Assembly (NCBI RefSeq): GCF_004331415.1
Contig: NZ_SJOP01000028.1
Coordinates: 1 to 45,100 of the forward strand
Direction: 5' to 3'
Origin: Kosakonia quasisacchari
Lineage (GTDB): Bacteria > Pseudomonadota > Gammaproteobacteria > Enterobacterales > Enterobacteriaceae
DNA: 45,100 nt
Positions 7,037-15,761 of the stretch are shown here, one piece after another; positions within the stretch are counted from its first letter, which is position 1, and each line of letters opens with the position of its first letter. The notes below the pieces were generated by a model. The model ran no database searches, was not told where the DNA came from, and saw only the letters and a list, made by a program, of their open reading frames with translations. A program made the translations under genes and the position numbers.

Positions 7037-7137
7037 GAAATAGTTACATATCAGTGAGTTAGTCTTGTTTTTAGGTTAACTCATTGTTTTTGAAAGTATA
7101 CCAGACGCCTGTGAAGGCGACACCTGAAGGAAGCTCT
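7037..7137. other. Element-chromosome junction region, presumed attR
   Basis: This 101-base gap between the divergent integrase and rluB must contain the boundary of the element. It includes GAGTTA and TAACTC as an inverted pair around 7055-7082, then a short stem CGCCT/AGGCG and the rluB ribosome site GAAGGAAG. No tRNA gene is present, so the target is not a tRNA 3' end. The core sequence cannot be defined without the left end. Confidence 0.35.
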
Positions 7138-8031
7138 ATGAGCGAGAAACTACAGAAAGTGCTGGCGCGAGCTGGCCACGGTTCCCGCCGTGAAATCGAA
7201 TCTATTATTGAGGCTGGCCGCGTAAGCGTGGACGGCAAAATCGCCACATTGGGCGATCGCGTAGACGTGACCCCTGGCCTGAAAATCCGTATCGACGGTC
7301 ACCTCATATCGGTGAAAGAGTCCGTGGAGCAGATCTGCCGCGTACTGGCGTACTACAAACCGGAAGGTGAACTCTGCACGCGTAACGATCCGGAAGGGCG
7401 CCCAACAGTGTTTGATCGTCTACCGAAACTGCGCGGTGCGCGCTGGATTGCAGTGGGTCGCCTCGACGTTAATACTTGCGGCCTCTTGCTGTTTACCACC
7501 GATGGTGAACTGGCGAACCGCCTGATGCATCCGAGCCGTGAAGTTGAGCGTGAATACGCCGTACGTGTCTTTGGCGAAGTCGATGACGCGAAATTACGCG
7601 ATCTGTCGCGCGGTGTGCAGTTGGAAGATGGTCCGGCGGCGTTTAAAACCATTAAGTTCAGCGGTGGCGAAGGCATTAACCAGTGGTACAACGTAACCCT
7701 GACCGAAGGACGTAACCGTGAGGTACGTCGCCTGTGGGAAACGGTTGGCGTGCAAGTCAGCCGCCTGATCCGCGTGCGTTACGGTGATATTCCGCTGCCT
7801 AAAGGTTTGCCGCGTGGCGGCTGGACGGAACTGGATCTGGCACAAACCAACTACCTGCGTGAGCTGGTCGGGCTGGACGCGGAAACGCAGTCTAAAGTGG
7901 CCGTGGAGAAAGATCGCCGTCGCATGAAAGCGAACCAGATCCGCCGTGCGGTAAAACGCCACAGCCAACCGGCTGGCAAGTCCGGTGGTGGTGGTCGTCG
8001 TCCTGGCAGTTCGCGTACTAAAAACGACTGA
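7138..8031 (+). CDS. rluB: 23S rRNA pseudouridine(2605) synthase RluB
   Basis: A 297-residue pseudouridine synthase that converts U2605 of 23S rRNA to pseudouridine. An S4 RNA-binding domain at residues 3-60 (VLARAGHGSRREIE) is followed by the RsuA/RluB catalytic domain, with the motif GRLDVNTCGLLL carrying catalytic Asp110. The basic, Gly-rich tail (about 260-297) is normal for RluB. The frame extends 18 codons upstream, but MSEKLQ at 7138 matches the E. coli N-terminus and has GAAGGAAG eight bases upstream. In E. coli the upstream neighbours are yciO and yciQ; here the integrated element replaces the immediate upstream DNA, so promoter supply may be altered. Confidence 0.97.
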   Translation: MSEKLQKVLARAGHGSRREIESIIEAGRVSVDGKIATLGDRVDVTPGLKIRIDGHLISVKESVEQICRVLAYYKPEGELCTRNDPEGRPTVFDRLPKLRGARWIAVGRLDVNTCGLLLFTTDGELANRLMHPSREVEREYAVRVFGEVDDAKLRDLSRGVQLEDGPAAFKTIKFSGGEGINQWYNVTLTEGRNREVRRLWETVGVQVSRLIRVRYGDIPLPKGLPRGGWTELDLAQTNYLRELVGLDAETQSKVAVEKDRRRMKANQIRRAVKRHSQPAGKSGGGGRRPGSSRTKND

Positions 8032-8050
8032 TCTTGATAAAGAATAAGAG

Positions 8051-8074
8051 AAAAGGGGCGAACGCCCCTTTTTT
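8051..8074 (+). terminator. Intrinsic terminator after rluB
   Basis: GGGGC pairs with GCCCC around GAAC, extended by A/T pairs and followed by six T residues. It lies about 20 bases after the rluB stop. The remaining 170 bases before btuR hold nothing else convincing apart from a short CTGACG/CGTCAG stem next to the btuR stop. Confidence 0.92.
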
Positions 8075-8246
8075 GTTGCTAACCGAAAAGCATCTCCTTT
8101 GGCTATGTCTACCACCAGGCTTTGGCTCAGCCTTTGCCTTTTGCGTTAAATCTCACCGCGCTGAAAGAAGCTGTTTGTTAAGGTTTCCGGCTCGGTCTTC
8201 ACTGGCAAAATAGTTTCGTTTTCGATGACGACGGACTGACGTTGCG

Positions 8247-8837
8247 TCAGTAATCAATACCCTGTTGCGCTTTTACACCCGCTTCAAAAGCATGTTTCAC
8301 TGGCCGCAATTCGCTGACGGTATCTGCCAGATCAAGAATATCGCGGTGGCAGCCGCGTCCGGTGATAATCACCGTCTGGCTTGCCGGGCGTTTGCGTAAC
8401 GCGTCCAGTACCCTTTCTAGCGGCAGGTAATCATAGGCCACCATATAGGTCAGTTCATCCAGCAGCACCATATCCAGAGCGGGATCGGCCAGCATCCGTT
8501 CGGCATGTTCCCAGACTGCGAGACACGCAGCGGTGTCACTTTCACGGTTTTGCGTATCCCAAGTGAAACCGGTTGCCATTACCTGAAATTCCACGCCCAG
8601 TGGTTCCAGCAGGTTGCGTTCGCCGTTCGGCCATGTCCCTTTGATAAACTGAATGGCACCCACTTTTTTACCATGGCCGACTGCGCGGGTTGCTGTTCCG
8701 AACGCCGCAGTGGTTTTCCCTTTACCGTTCCCGGTAAAGACAATAATGATCCCGCGTTCATCCTGTGCAGCGGCGACGCGCGCATCGACACGCTCTTTTA
8801 CGCGCTGCTGGCGTTGCTGATATCGTTCTTCGCTCAT
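8247..8837 (-). CDS. btuR: Cob(I)alamin / corrinoid adenosyltransferase BtuR
   Basis: A 196-residue cytoplasmic enzyme (CobO/CobA type) that transfers the adenosyl group of ATP to reduced corrinoids, making adenosylcobalamin precursors. The P-loop GNGKGKTT is at residues 36-43, and MVLLDELTY forms the Walker B-like region. Length matches E. coli BtuR (196). Its ATG overlaps the yciK stop by four bases (ATGA), so the two are one leftward unit with yciK first, as in E. coli. No cobalamin riboswitch is visible upstream of yciK. Confidence 0.97.
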   Translation of the reverse strand: MSEERYQQRQQRVKERVDARVAAAQDERGIIIVFTGNGKGKTTAAFGTATRAVGHGKKVGAIQFIKGTWPNGERNLLEPLGVEFQVMATGFTWDTQNRESDTAACLAVWEHAERMLADPALDMVLLDELTYMVAYDYLPLERVLDALRKRPASQTVIITGRGCHRDILDLADTVSELRPVKHAFEAGVKAQQGIDY

Positions 8838-9589
8838 TGTGAGATTCCTGGTTTGCGACCCGGTTGGGCATCAAAACTCATACCGGTTTTACGGCGGCTG
8901 TCATCGCCCATTAGCCACAGGTAAAGCGGCATAATATCGGCGGGGGTTTTCAGGTTTTGTGGATCTTCCGTCGGGAAGGCGCTGGCACGCATTTTGGTGC
9001 GCGTACCGCCGGGGTTAATACAGTTGACCCGCACACGGTTTTGGTACTCTTCGGCCAGTACCTGCATCATCCCTTCGGTGGCAAATTTTGACACGGCGTA
9101 AGCGCCCCAGTTAGCACGTCCCTGGCGTCCAACGCTTGAGGAGGTGAAAACAAGAGAACCGCAGTCAGATTTAAGTAATAAAGGAAGAAGCGCCTGGGTG
9201 AGATAAAAGGTGGCATTCACGTTGACCTGCATCACCTCGTTCCAGACTGACGGAACTTGCTCGCTCATTGGCGATACATCCCCAAGTAAACCGGCATTGT
9301 GCAACACACCGTCCAGACGCGGCACGATCGTCGCAATGGTCTCAGCCAGTTGCTGGCACGTTTCCGGGGTGCAGCTTGCCATATCGAGGGTAAACCACTG
9401 CGCTCGCTGGCCTTCTTGTTCAATCTCACGCGCAACCTGCTGCAATTTCGCTTCGTTTCGACCCAACAGAATGAGGCTCGCGCCATGGCGAGCGTAAGTC
9501 AGCGCCGCTTCTTTGCCGATGCCGTCGCTGGCACCGGTCACCAGAATGATGCGATCGTTTAACAAATCGCGTTGTGGCTGATAATGCAC
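8834..9589 (-). CDS. yciK: Short-chain dehydrogenase/reductase YciK
   Basis: A 251-residue SDR-family oxidoreductase. The nucleotide-binding motif TGASDGIG is at residues 18-25, NAG at 98-100, the catalytic Ser in FTSSS near 150, and the YxxxK pair is Tyr164 and Lys168. SDR enzymes use NAD(P)H on carbonyl or hydroxyl substrates; the physiological substrate of YciK is not known. It is the first gene of the yciK-btuR unit, but the pairing with cobalamin adenosylation does not by itself show a shared pathway. The length matches the E. coli protein. Confidence 0.95.
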   Translation of the reverse strand: MHYQPQRDLLNDRIILVTGASDGIGKEAALTYARHGASLILLGRNEAKLQQVAREIEQEGQRAQWFTLDMASCTPETCQQLAETIATIVPRLDGVLHNAGLLGDVSPMSEQVPSVWNEVMQVNVNATFYLTQALLPLLLKSDCGSLVFTSSSVGRQGRANWGAYAVSKFATEGMMQVLAEEYQNRVRVNCINPGGTRTKMRASAFPTEDPQNLKTPADIMPLYLWLMGDDSRRKTGMSFDAQPGRKPGISQ

Positions 9590-9675
9590 ACTCTCTCCTC
9601 AGGCCTGGGCCTGTTATCGCCTTCACATGTTGGCTTTATGCCTTAAACAGAAGGCCATTTCAATCAGCCAGCGGG

Positions 9676-9691
9676 AAGGTTGCGCAACCTT
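9676..9691. promoter_or_regulatory. Perfect 16-base palindrome between yciK and sohB
   Basis: AAGGTTGCGCAACCTT is a perfect palindrome with no spacer, lying 86 bases upstream of the yciK start and 112 bases upstream of sohB. Such symmetry in a divergent promoter region suggests a dimeric regulator site. No regulator can be named from the sequence. Confidence 0.4.
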
Positions 9692-9803
9692 TACGAAAAA
9701 ATTCAGCAACATGGCACATTGTACCAATGGCTTACGCGAGACGTGCCAGCATCGCTCATGTACACTGATGCGATTGTCGAGTGGTGTAATCAAGGTGGTA
9801 TGC

Positions 9804-10850
9804 ATGGAATTACTGTCTGAGTATGGCCTGTTTCTGGCCAAAATCGCGACTGTTGTCGTGGCGATTGCCGTTGTGGCCGTGCTGATTGTTAATTTGACAC
9901 AGCGCAAACGCCAGCGGGGAGAATTGAAAGTCACCCGTTTGAGTGAACAATATAAAGAGATGCAAGAGGAGATGTCGGTCTCCTTGCTGGATGAGCACCA
10001 ACAGAAACGTTGGCACAAGGCGCAGAAGAAAAAACTGAAGCTGGAAGCGAAAGCGGCAAAAGCGAAGGTGAAGGCCGGCGAACAGCAAGAAAAAGGCGCA
10101 CCGCGGGCCTATGTGCTCGATTTTAAAGGCAGCATGGACGCGGGTGAAGTAAACGCATTGCGTGAAGAGATAACAGCGGTTCTGGCTGTGGCAACGCCGC
10201 AGGATCAAGTCGTTGTGCGTCTGGAAAGCCCGGGAGGCGTGGTGCATGGTTACGGTCTTGCCGCTTCTCAGTTACAACGTCTGCGTGACAAGCATATCCC
10301 ATTGACCATCGCCGTCGACAAAGTGGCTGCCAGCGGCGGCTATATGATGGCCTGTGTGGCCGATAAAATTGTTGCGGCACCGTTTGCGATCATTGGGTCT
10401 ATCGGCGTGGTGGCGCAGATCCCTAACTTTAACCGCTTCCTTAAAGGCAAAGAGATCGACATTGAGCTGCACACAGCGGGTCAGTTCAAACGAACTCTGA
10501 CACTGCTCGGTGAAAACACAGAAGAAGGGCGGCAGAAATTTCGCGAGAGCCTGAACGAAACTCACGATCTGTTTAAAGGCTTTGTTCACCAGATGCGGCC
10601 TGAACTGGACATCGAAAGTGTGGCGACGGGTGAGCATTGGTATGGTTCCCAGGCGCTTGATAAAGGATTGATTGACGCCATCGGCACCAGCGACGATCTG
10701 CTGCTGGGGCTTATCGAAGACCACGAAGTGATTGGTGTGCGCTATCAGCAGCGTAAAAAACTGATGGAGCGATTTACGGGTAGTGCGATGGAGAGCATCG
10801 ATCATTTATTGATGCGCTGGTGGCAGCGCGGGCAAAAACCGATGATGTAA
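9804..10850 (+). CDS. sohB: Inner-membrane serine peptidase SohB (S49 family)
   Basis: A 348-residue inner-membrane protease related to SppA. An N-terminal membrane helix covers residues 8-31, a highly charged Lys/Ala-rich segment about 60-100, and the peptidase domain 105-330. The catalytic Ser177 (AASGG) and Lys229 (QFKRTL) form the Ser-Lys dyad. In E. coli, extra SohB suppresses loss of the periplasmic protease DegP, which implies envelope protein turnover. The open frame begins 59 codons earlier, but MELLSEYG matches E. coli and has AAGGTGG just upstream. It is monocistronic and ends at a shared terminator with yciN. Confidence 0.96.
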   Translation: MELLSEYGLFLAKIATVVVAIAVVAVLIVNLTQRKRQRGELKVTRLSEQYKEMQEEMSVSLLDEHQQKRWHKAQKKKLKLEAKAAKAKVKAGEQQEKGAPRAYVLDFKGSMDAGEVNALREEITAVLAVATPQDQVVVRLESPGGVVHGYGLAASQLQRLRDKHIPLTIAVDKVAASGGYMMACVADKIVAAPFAIIGSIGVVAQIPNFNRFLKGKEIDIELHTAGQFKRTLTLLGENTEEGRQKFRESLNETHDLFKGFVHQMRPELDIESVATGEHWYGSQALDKGLIDAIGTSDDLLLGLIEDHEVIGVRYQQRKKLMERFTGSAMESIDHLLMRWWQRGQKPMM

Positions 10851-10878
10851 AAAACGCGAGGCTCAGGCCTCGCGTTTT
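10851..10878. terminator. Bidirectional terminator between sohB and yciN
   Basis: A 12-base-pair stem, AAAACGCGAGGC with its complement, closes a TCAG loop. A runs lead and T runs follow, so it can end both convergent genes. Confidence 0.92.
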
Positions 10879-10881
10879 CGT

Positions 10882-11133
10882 TTAGTCGATCAGATGATAT
10901 TTTTCAGAAAGTTCATGCGCTAAGTATTTGAACATGTTGAATACCGCTGTACTTTTCGCCGTCGGTAAGCCTTGCTCATCAAGAAAATACTCGCCGCTGA
11001 AAACCAGTACGCCGTTACGCTGGCTGACGCCGGTCGCAACGATACCGGATAGCGTGTCTTCATGCTCACTGATCAGTTTGTTAGCCAGTTCAAGCAGAGA
11101 CTGGCGATCGATTGGCTGAGATGTCTCTTGCAT
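10882..11133 (-). CDS. yciN: Conserved small protein YciN
   Basis: An 83-residue acidic cytoplasmic protein matching E. coli YciN over its whole length, including the conserved stretch LDEQGLPTAKSTAVFNMFK. Its function is not established. The chosen ATG has AAGGAG seven bases upstream and gives the E. coli length; an 18-codon upstream extension is open but has no supporting ribosome site. It diverges from topA across a 394-base gap and converges on sohB. Confidence 0.93.
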   Translation of the reverse strand: MQETSQPIDRQSLLELANKLISEHEDTLSGIVATGVSQRNGVLVFSGEYFLDEQGLPTAKSTAVFNMFKYLAHELSEKYHLID

Positions 11134-11527
11134 TTTTCTACTCCTTAAAAATTTCGTCAGTTTACCGCTGGCCCGGTTCAGGGGCAAATTTTCCCTGTTT
11201 TTGCAAGGGCTTTGCCCGGTCGTTGTGCTGGCGTGATCCGCTTTTGCATGCTAATAAAGTTGCGTAACAAATTTTATCAGGTACAGTGTGACGCTTTCGT
11301 CAATCTGGCAACAGATTTGCTTGACATTCGACCGTAATATCGTTGTCCTACTCCGCCCTGGCGCGAAAAAGCCTGTAAACTCAGTCACCTGAACGCTCCG
11401 TTTTACGCGCTTTGCTAAAAAGGGTTGATATCCATTGACGCCGCCGCAATATTGAATGCTCGTCGCCGGTGGGAGTGAAGCGACAAGCGACGAATTTCTG
11501 GAAGAATTTAATTAGGTAAAGGTGAAT
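11134..11527 (+). promoter_or_regulatory. yciN-topA intergenic region with candidate topA promoter
   Basis: This 394-base gap carries no gene. TTGCGT at 11260-11265 and TACAGT at 11282-11287 are 16 bases apart and could be a sigma-70 promoter for topA. A TTGACA at 11321-11326 lacks a good -10 at normal distance. E. coli topA has several promoters, including a heat-shock one, so more starts are likely than I can place. AAAGGTG at 11518-11524 is the topA ribosome site. Confidence 0.4.
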
Positions 11528-14125
11528 ATGGGTAAAGCTCTCGTTATCGTTGAGTCCCCGGCAAAAGCCAAAACGATCAATAAATATCTGGGTAATGACT
11601 ATGTGGTTAAATCCAGCGTTGGTCATATCCGTGATTTGCCGACCAGTGGCTCAGCACCCAAAAAGAGCGCAGACTCAGCCTCCGCCAAAACGGCTAAGAA
11701 GCCTAAAAAGGATGAACGCGGTGCTCTTGTCAATCGTATGGGGATCGACCCGTGGCACAACTGGGATGCACATTATGAAGTGCTGCCTGGTAAAGAGAAG
11801 GTCGTTTCCGAGCTGAAATCGCTGGCCGAAAAAGCAGACCACATCTATCTCGCAACCGACCTTGACCGCGAAGGGGAAGCCATTGCGTGGCACCTGCGGG
11901 AAGTGATCGGCGGTGATGAGAAACGCTACAGCCGCGTAGTGTTTAACGAAATTACCAAGAATGCGATTCGTCAGGCCTTCGAAACGCCGGGCGAACTGAA
12001 TATTGACCGTGTTAATGCTCAACAGGCGCGCCGTTTTATGGACCGCGTGGTGGGTTACATGGTGTCTCCACTACTGTGGAAGAAAATTGCCCGCGGTCTC
12101 TCCGCTGGCCGCGTGCAGTCCGTAGCCGTGCGTTTGGTTGTTGAGCGCGAACGCGAAATTAAAGCGTTTGTGCCGGAAGAGTTCTGGGAAATAGACGCCT
12201 CCACAGCAACGCCTGGTGGCGATACGCTGCCGCTGCAAGTTACCCATGAAGGCGATAAAGCCTTCCGCCCGGTTAATCGCGAACAAACTATGGCGGCGGT
12301 CAGCCTGCTGGAAAAAGCCCGCTATACGGTGCTGGAGCGGGAAGATAAGCCGACCAGCAGCAAACCGGGCGCGCCGTTTATTACCTCTACGCTGCAACAG
12401 GCCGCCAGTACGCGTCTGGGTTTTGGCGTGAAGAAAACCATGATGATGGCGCAACGTCTGTATGAAGCGGGTTACATCACTTATATGCGTACCGACTCGA
12501 CGAACCTGAGCCAGGACGCCATATCGATGGTGCGTAGCTACATTACGGATAATTTCGGTAAAAAGTACCTGCCGGAAAACGCTAATCAGTACGCCAGCAA
12601 AGAGAATTCTCAGGAAGCGCACGAAGCCATTCGTCCTTCTGATGTCGCGGTGTTAGCTGAATCGTTAAAAGACATGGAATCCGACGCGCAGAAACTTTAT
12701 CAGCTGATCTGGCGCCAGTTTGTCGCCTGTCAGATGACGCCTGCGCAGTATGATTCCACCACGCTGACGGTGGGCGCGGGCGATTTCCGTCTTAAAGCCC
12801 GTGGTCGCATCCTGCGTTTCGACGGCTGGACAAAAGTCATGCCTGCGCTGCGCAAAGGCGATGAAGATCGTACGTTGCCTGCGGTGAATAAGGGCGATGT
12901 TCTTTCACTGATAGAGTTGACACCGGCACAGCACTTTACCAAGCCACCTGCGCGTTTTAGCGAAGCTTCGCTGGTAAAAGAGCTGGAAAAACGCGGTATT
13001 GGCCGCCCGTCTACTTATGCGTCGATCATCTCGACCATTCAGGACAGGGGTTATGTGCGTGTTGAAAGCCGTCGTTTTTACGCGGAAAAAATGGGTGAAA
13101 TCGTTACCGATCGTCTGGAAGAGAATTTCCGCGAGTTGATGAACTACGATTTTACCGCACAGATGGAAGACAGCCTCGACCGCGTGGCGAACCATGAAGC
13201 CGAATGGCGCAAGGTGCTGGACAGCTTCTTTGGCGATTTCTCTCGCCAACTGGAGCAAGCTGAACAGGACCCTGAAGCGGGTGGTATGCGTCCGAATCAG
13301 ATGGTGCTGACCAGTATCGACTGCCCGACATGTGGTCGTAAAATGGGTATTCGTACCGCCAGTACCGGGGTTTTCCTTGGCTGTTCCGGCTATGCGTTAC
13401 CGCCGAAAGAGCGCTGCAAAACCACCATTAACCTGGTGCCGGAAAACGAAGTGCTCAATGTGCTGGAAGGCGAAGACGCGGAAACCAACGCGCTGCGCGC
13501 CAAACGTCGTTGCCAGAAATGTGGTACGGCGATGGACAGCTACCTGATCGATCCGAAGCGTAAACTGCATGTCTGTGGTAATAATCCGACCTGTGATGGC
13601 TACGAGATCGAAGAGGGTGAATTCCGCATTAAAGGGTATGACGGCCCGATTGTTGAGTGTGAAAAATGCGGTTCTGAAATGCACCTGAAAATGGGGCGTT
13701 TTGGTAAGTACATGGCTTGCACCAACGACGAGTGTAAAAACACACGTAAGATCCTGCGTAACGGCGAAGTTGCACCGCCGAAAGAGGATCCGGTGCCGTT
13801 GCCGGAGCTGCCATGTGAAAAATCGGATGCCTATTTTGTTCTGCGTGATGGCGCAGCCGGGGTGTTCCTCGCGGCGAATACCTTCCCGAAATCTCGTGAA
13901 ACACGAGCACCGCTGGTAGAAGAACTGTACCGCTTCCGTGACCGTCTGCCGGAAAAACTGCGTTATCTTGCAGACGCGCCGCAGGAAGATCCGCAGGGCA
14001 ATAAAACCATTGTGCGTTTTAGCCGTAAGACCAAGCAGCAATATGTTGCTTCGGAAAAAGACGGGAAAGCGACCGGGTGGTCAGCGTTTTATATCGACAA
14101 TAAATGGACTGAAGCTAAAAAGTAG
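11528..14125 (+). CDS. topA: DNA topoisomerase I TopA
   Basis: An 865-residue type IA topoisomerase that relaxes negative supercoils, offsetting gyrase. The N-terminal Toprim domain begins MGKALVIVESPAKAK and includes DLDREGE near 110. The nucleophile is Tyr319 in YITYMRTDS. The C-terminal third holds three four-cysteine zinc ribbons (CPTCGRK, CQKCGTA and CEKCGSE, each with a later Cys pair), then two zinc-less ribbon-like repeats that bind single-stranded DNA and RNA polymerase. Length equals that of E. coli. Two codons upstream are open but MGKAL with AAAGGTG fits best. Confidence 0.98.
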   Translation: MGKALVIVESPAKAKTINKYLGNDYVVKSSVGHIRDLPTSGSAPKKSADSASAKTAKKPKKDERGALVNRMGIDPWHNWDAHYEVLPGKEKVVSELKSLAEKADHIYLATDLDREGEAIAWHLREVIGGDEKRYSRVVFNEITKNAIRQAFETPGELNIDRVNAQQARRFMDRVVGYMVSPLLWKKIARGLSAGRVQSVAVRLVVEREREIKAFVPEEFWEIDASTATPGGDTLPLQVTHEGDKAFRPVNREQTMAAVSLLEKARYTVLEREDKPTSSKPGAPFITSTLQQAASTRLGFGVKKTMMMAQRLYEAGYITYMRTDSTNLSQDAISMVRSYITDNFGKKYLPENANQYASKENSQEAHEAIRPSDVAVLAESLKDMESDAQKLYQLIWRQFVACQMTPAQYDSTTLTVGAGDFRLKARGRILRFDGWTKVMPALRKGDEDRTLPAVNKGDVLSLIELTPAQHFTKPPARFSEASLVKELEKRGIGRPSTYASIISTIQDRGYVRVESRRFYAEKMGEIVTDRLEENFRELMNYDFTAQMEDSLDRVANHEAEWRKVLDSFFGDFSRQLEQAEQDPEAGGMRPNQMVLTSIDCPTCGRKMGIRTASTGVFLGCSGYALPPKERCKTTINLVPENEVLNVLEGEDAETNALRAKRRCQKCGTAMDSYLIDPKRKLHVCGNNPTCDGYEIEEGEFRIKGYDGPIVECEKCGSEMHLKMGRFGKYMACTNDECKNTRKILRNGEVAPPKEDPVPLPELPCEKSDAYFVLRDGAAGVFLAANTFPKSRETRAPLVEELYRFRDRLPEKLRYLADAPQEDPQGNKTIVRFSRKTKQQYVASEKDGKATGWSAFYIDNKWTEAKK

Positions 14126-14147
14126 TTTTTTCAGCCATATACCTTCA

Positions 14148-14172
14148 GGGGCCGGTTTTCCGGCCCCTTTTT
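14148..14172 (+). terminator. Intrinsic terminator after topA
   Basis: GGGGCCGG pairs with CCGGCCCC around TTTT, followed by five T residues, 22 bases after the topA stop. Confidence 0.93.
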
Positions 14173-14213
14173 ATTTGCGCGTTATTATTCTTTGTTCGCT
14201 GCTATACACGGAA

Positions 14214-14239
14214 GCTATAAATGATATAGTTGTTATAGC
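14214..14239. promoter_or_regulatory. Inverted repeat upstream of cysB, possible autoregulatory site
   Basis: GCTATAA and TTATAGC are separated by 12 bases, about 70 bases before the cysB start. CysB represses its own gene by binding near the promoter, and LysR-type sites are often interrupted dyads of this kind. The assignment is by position and symmetry only. Confidence 0.4.
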
Positions 14240-14306
14240 TAACCGCTTTTTTATTATCAAATCGTATTAAGCGATAACCCCGTTTGCGTACTTCGGATGG
14301 TTTGTT

Positions 14307-15281
14307 ATGAAACTACAGCAGCTTCGTTATATCGTCGAGGTGGTGAATCACAACCTCAACGTCTCTTCCACGGCGGAGGGGCTCTATACCTCTCAGCCTG
14401 GTATCAGTAAACAAGTCCGCATGCTGGAAGATGAACTCGGCATACAAATCTTCGCCCGCAGCGGTAAGCACCTCACCCAGGTGACGCCCGCCGGGCAGGA
14501 AATCATCCGCATTGCGCGTGAAGTATTATCCAAAGTTGATGCGATTAAATCGGTTGCAGGAGAGCATACATGGCCGGATAAGGGCTCGCTGTACGTTGCT
14601 ACCACACATACACAAGCACGTTATGCATTGCCGAATGTGATCAAAGGGTTTATTGAACGCTATCCGCGTGTTTCATTGCACATGCATCAGGGATCGCCAA
14701 CACAAATTGCTGAAGCGGTTTCTAAAGGCAATGCGGATTTCGCCATCGCCACTGAAGCGCTGCATTTGTACGATGATCTGGTGATGTTGCCGTGTTACCA
14801 CTGGAATCGCTCAATCGTGGTGACACCCGATCACCCGCTGGCATCTAAGCCGTCCGTCAGTATCGATGAACTGGCGCAATATCCGCTGGTGACTTACACC
14901 TTTGGCTTCACCGGCCGCTCGGAGCTCGACACGGCGTTTAATCGTGCAGGGTTGACGCCACGAATCGTTTTCACCGCGACAGATGCAGACGTTATCAAAA
15001 CGTATGTCAGACTGGGCCTGGGAGTAGGGGTTATTGCCAGCATGGCGGTAGATCCGATCTCCGATCCGGACCTTGTTAAATTGGATGCTCATGAGATCTT
15101 CAGCCACAGCACCACAAAAATAGGTTTCCGTCGTAGCACCTTCCTGCGTAGCTATATGTATGATTTTATTCAGCGCTTCGCGCCACATTTAACGCGCGAT
15201 GTGGTCGATGCAGCTGTGGCATTGCGTTCTAATGAAGATATAGAAGCGATGTTTAAAGATATTAAGTTGCCGCAGAAATAA
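14307..15281 (+). CDS. cysB: LysR-type regulator of cysteine biosynthesis CysB
   Basis: A 324-residue LysR-family tetrameric activator of sulfate uptake and reduction genes, with N-acetylserine as inducer and sulfide or thiosulfate as anti-inducer. The winged-helix DNA-binding domain covers residues 1-60, with the recognition helix in TSQPGISKQVRMLED. The effector domain is 90-300 and includes the conserved TTHTQARYALP and HMHQGSPTQI that line the sulfate/acetylserine pocket. Length equals E. coli CysB. The window also holds yciW, reported in E. coli as part of the CysB regulon. Confidence 0.98.
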   Translation: MKLQQLRYIVEVVNHNLNVSSTAEGLYTSQPGISKQVRMLEDELGIQIFARSGKHLTQVTPAGQEIIRIAREVLSKVDAIKSVAGEHTWPDKGSLYVATTHTQARYALPNVIKGFIERYPRVSLHMHQGSPTQIAEAVSKGNADFAIATEALHLYDDLVMLPCYHWNRSIVVTPDHPLASKPSVSIDELAQYPLVTYTFGFTGRSELDTAFNRAGLTPRIVFTATDADVIKTYVRLGLGVGVIASMAVDPISDPDLVKLDAHEIFSHSTTKIGFRRSTFLRSYMYDFIQRFAPHLTRDVVDAAVALRSNEDIEAMFKDIKLPQK

Positions 15282-15288
15282 TGCCGTA

Positions 15289-15316
15289 GGGTATCTTATC
15301 GCTCGAAAAGATACCC
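15289..15316 (+). terminator. Hairpin after cysB, possible weak terminator
   Basis: GGGTATCTT pairs perfectly with AAGATACCC around a ten-base loop, beginning seven bases after the cysB stop. No T tract follows, so if it ends transcription it may need Rho or act as a 3' stabiliser. The 315 bases from here to ymiA are AT-rich and should contain the ymiA promoter, but I cannot place it. Confidence 0.45.
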
Positions 15317-15631
15317 ATAATGTCCCCTAAAGCCAAATTAGAATTATCATCATCTTTGATACAATCATCTTTCCGGGTGATTGCCCTCACAAATTTAACG
15401 CCGACACTGTCACTATTTAGCGACAAAAATAGAAACTAAATTGCCTGTCTGCAAATTTATTACTTCAATAATTTATTTCGGGTCAAAAGATTAAATATTT
15501 CTTTGGAAATGGTGAGTAAATTCACTGGATTTTCGGCTAAAGTTCTTTTAGGATTTGTCTCATCTCATGATTAATTACACCGATTGTTGGTACCCGAAAT
15601 GATAAGTGATGTCGATTGTACGAGGTTAGCA

Positions 15632-15760
15632 ATGCCATCAGGAAGTGAAGAGCCGCAAAGGGACCCTGAGCTTAAGCGTAAAGCCTGGCTGGCGGTATTT
15701 CTTGGCTCTGCCGTATTTTGGGCAGTCGTTGCGTTATTGATCTGGAAATTCTGGGGTTAA
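15632..15760 (+). CDS. ymiA: Small membrane protein YmiA
   Basis: A 42-residue protein with a polar, charged N-terminus (EEPQRDPELKRKAW) and one membrane helix at about residues 19-40, ending KFWG. It matches E. coli YmiA, which lies in the same place between cysB and acnA. The E. coli start lies four codons earlier; here that codon is ACG, so translation must begin at this ATG, which has GAGG six bases upstream. The stop is one base before the yciX start, so the two are coupled. Function unknown. Confidence 0.85.
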   Translation: MPSGSEEPQRDPELKRKAWLAVFLGSAVFWAVVALLIWKFWG

Positions 15761-15761
15761 A

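Larger units (their letters stand above)
1..7137. mobile_element. Right end of a prophage-like integrated element
   Basis: This stretch carries a tape-measure gene, two tyrosine recombinases and cargo genes absent from the E. coli version of the locus, and it abuts the rluB start region. The full-length integrase is the outermost gene and points away from rluB, so the right attachment site probably lies between 7037 and 7137. The left end is outside the window. The tape measure is the last rightward gene before a terminator, with no tail-tip genes after it. The element may therefore have an unusual gene order or be a rearranged remnant. Intactness cannot be judged from this portion. Confidence 0.75.

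Noticed and set aside
8834..9803. Cobalamin riboswitch upstream of yciK-btuR
   Set aside because: The 214-base upstream region lacks the conserved B12-box sequence and the extended structure expected.
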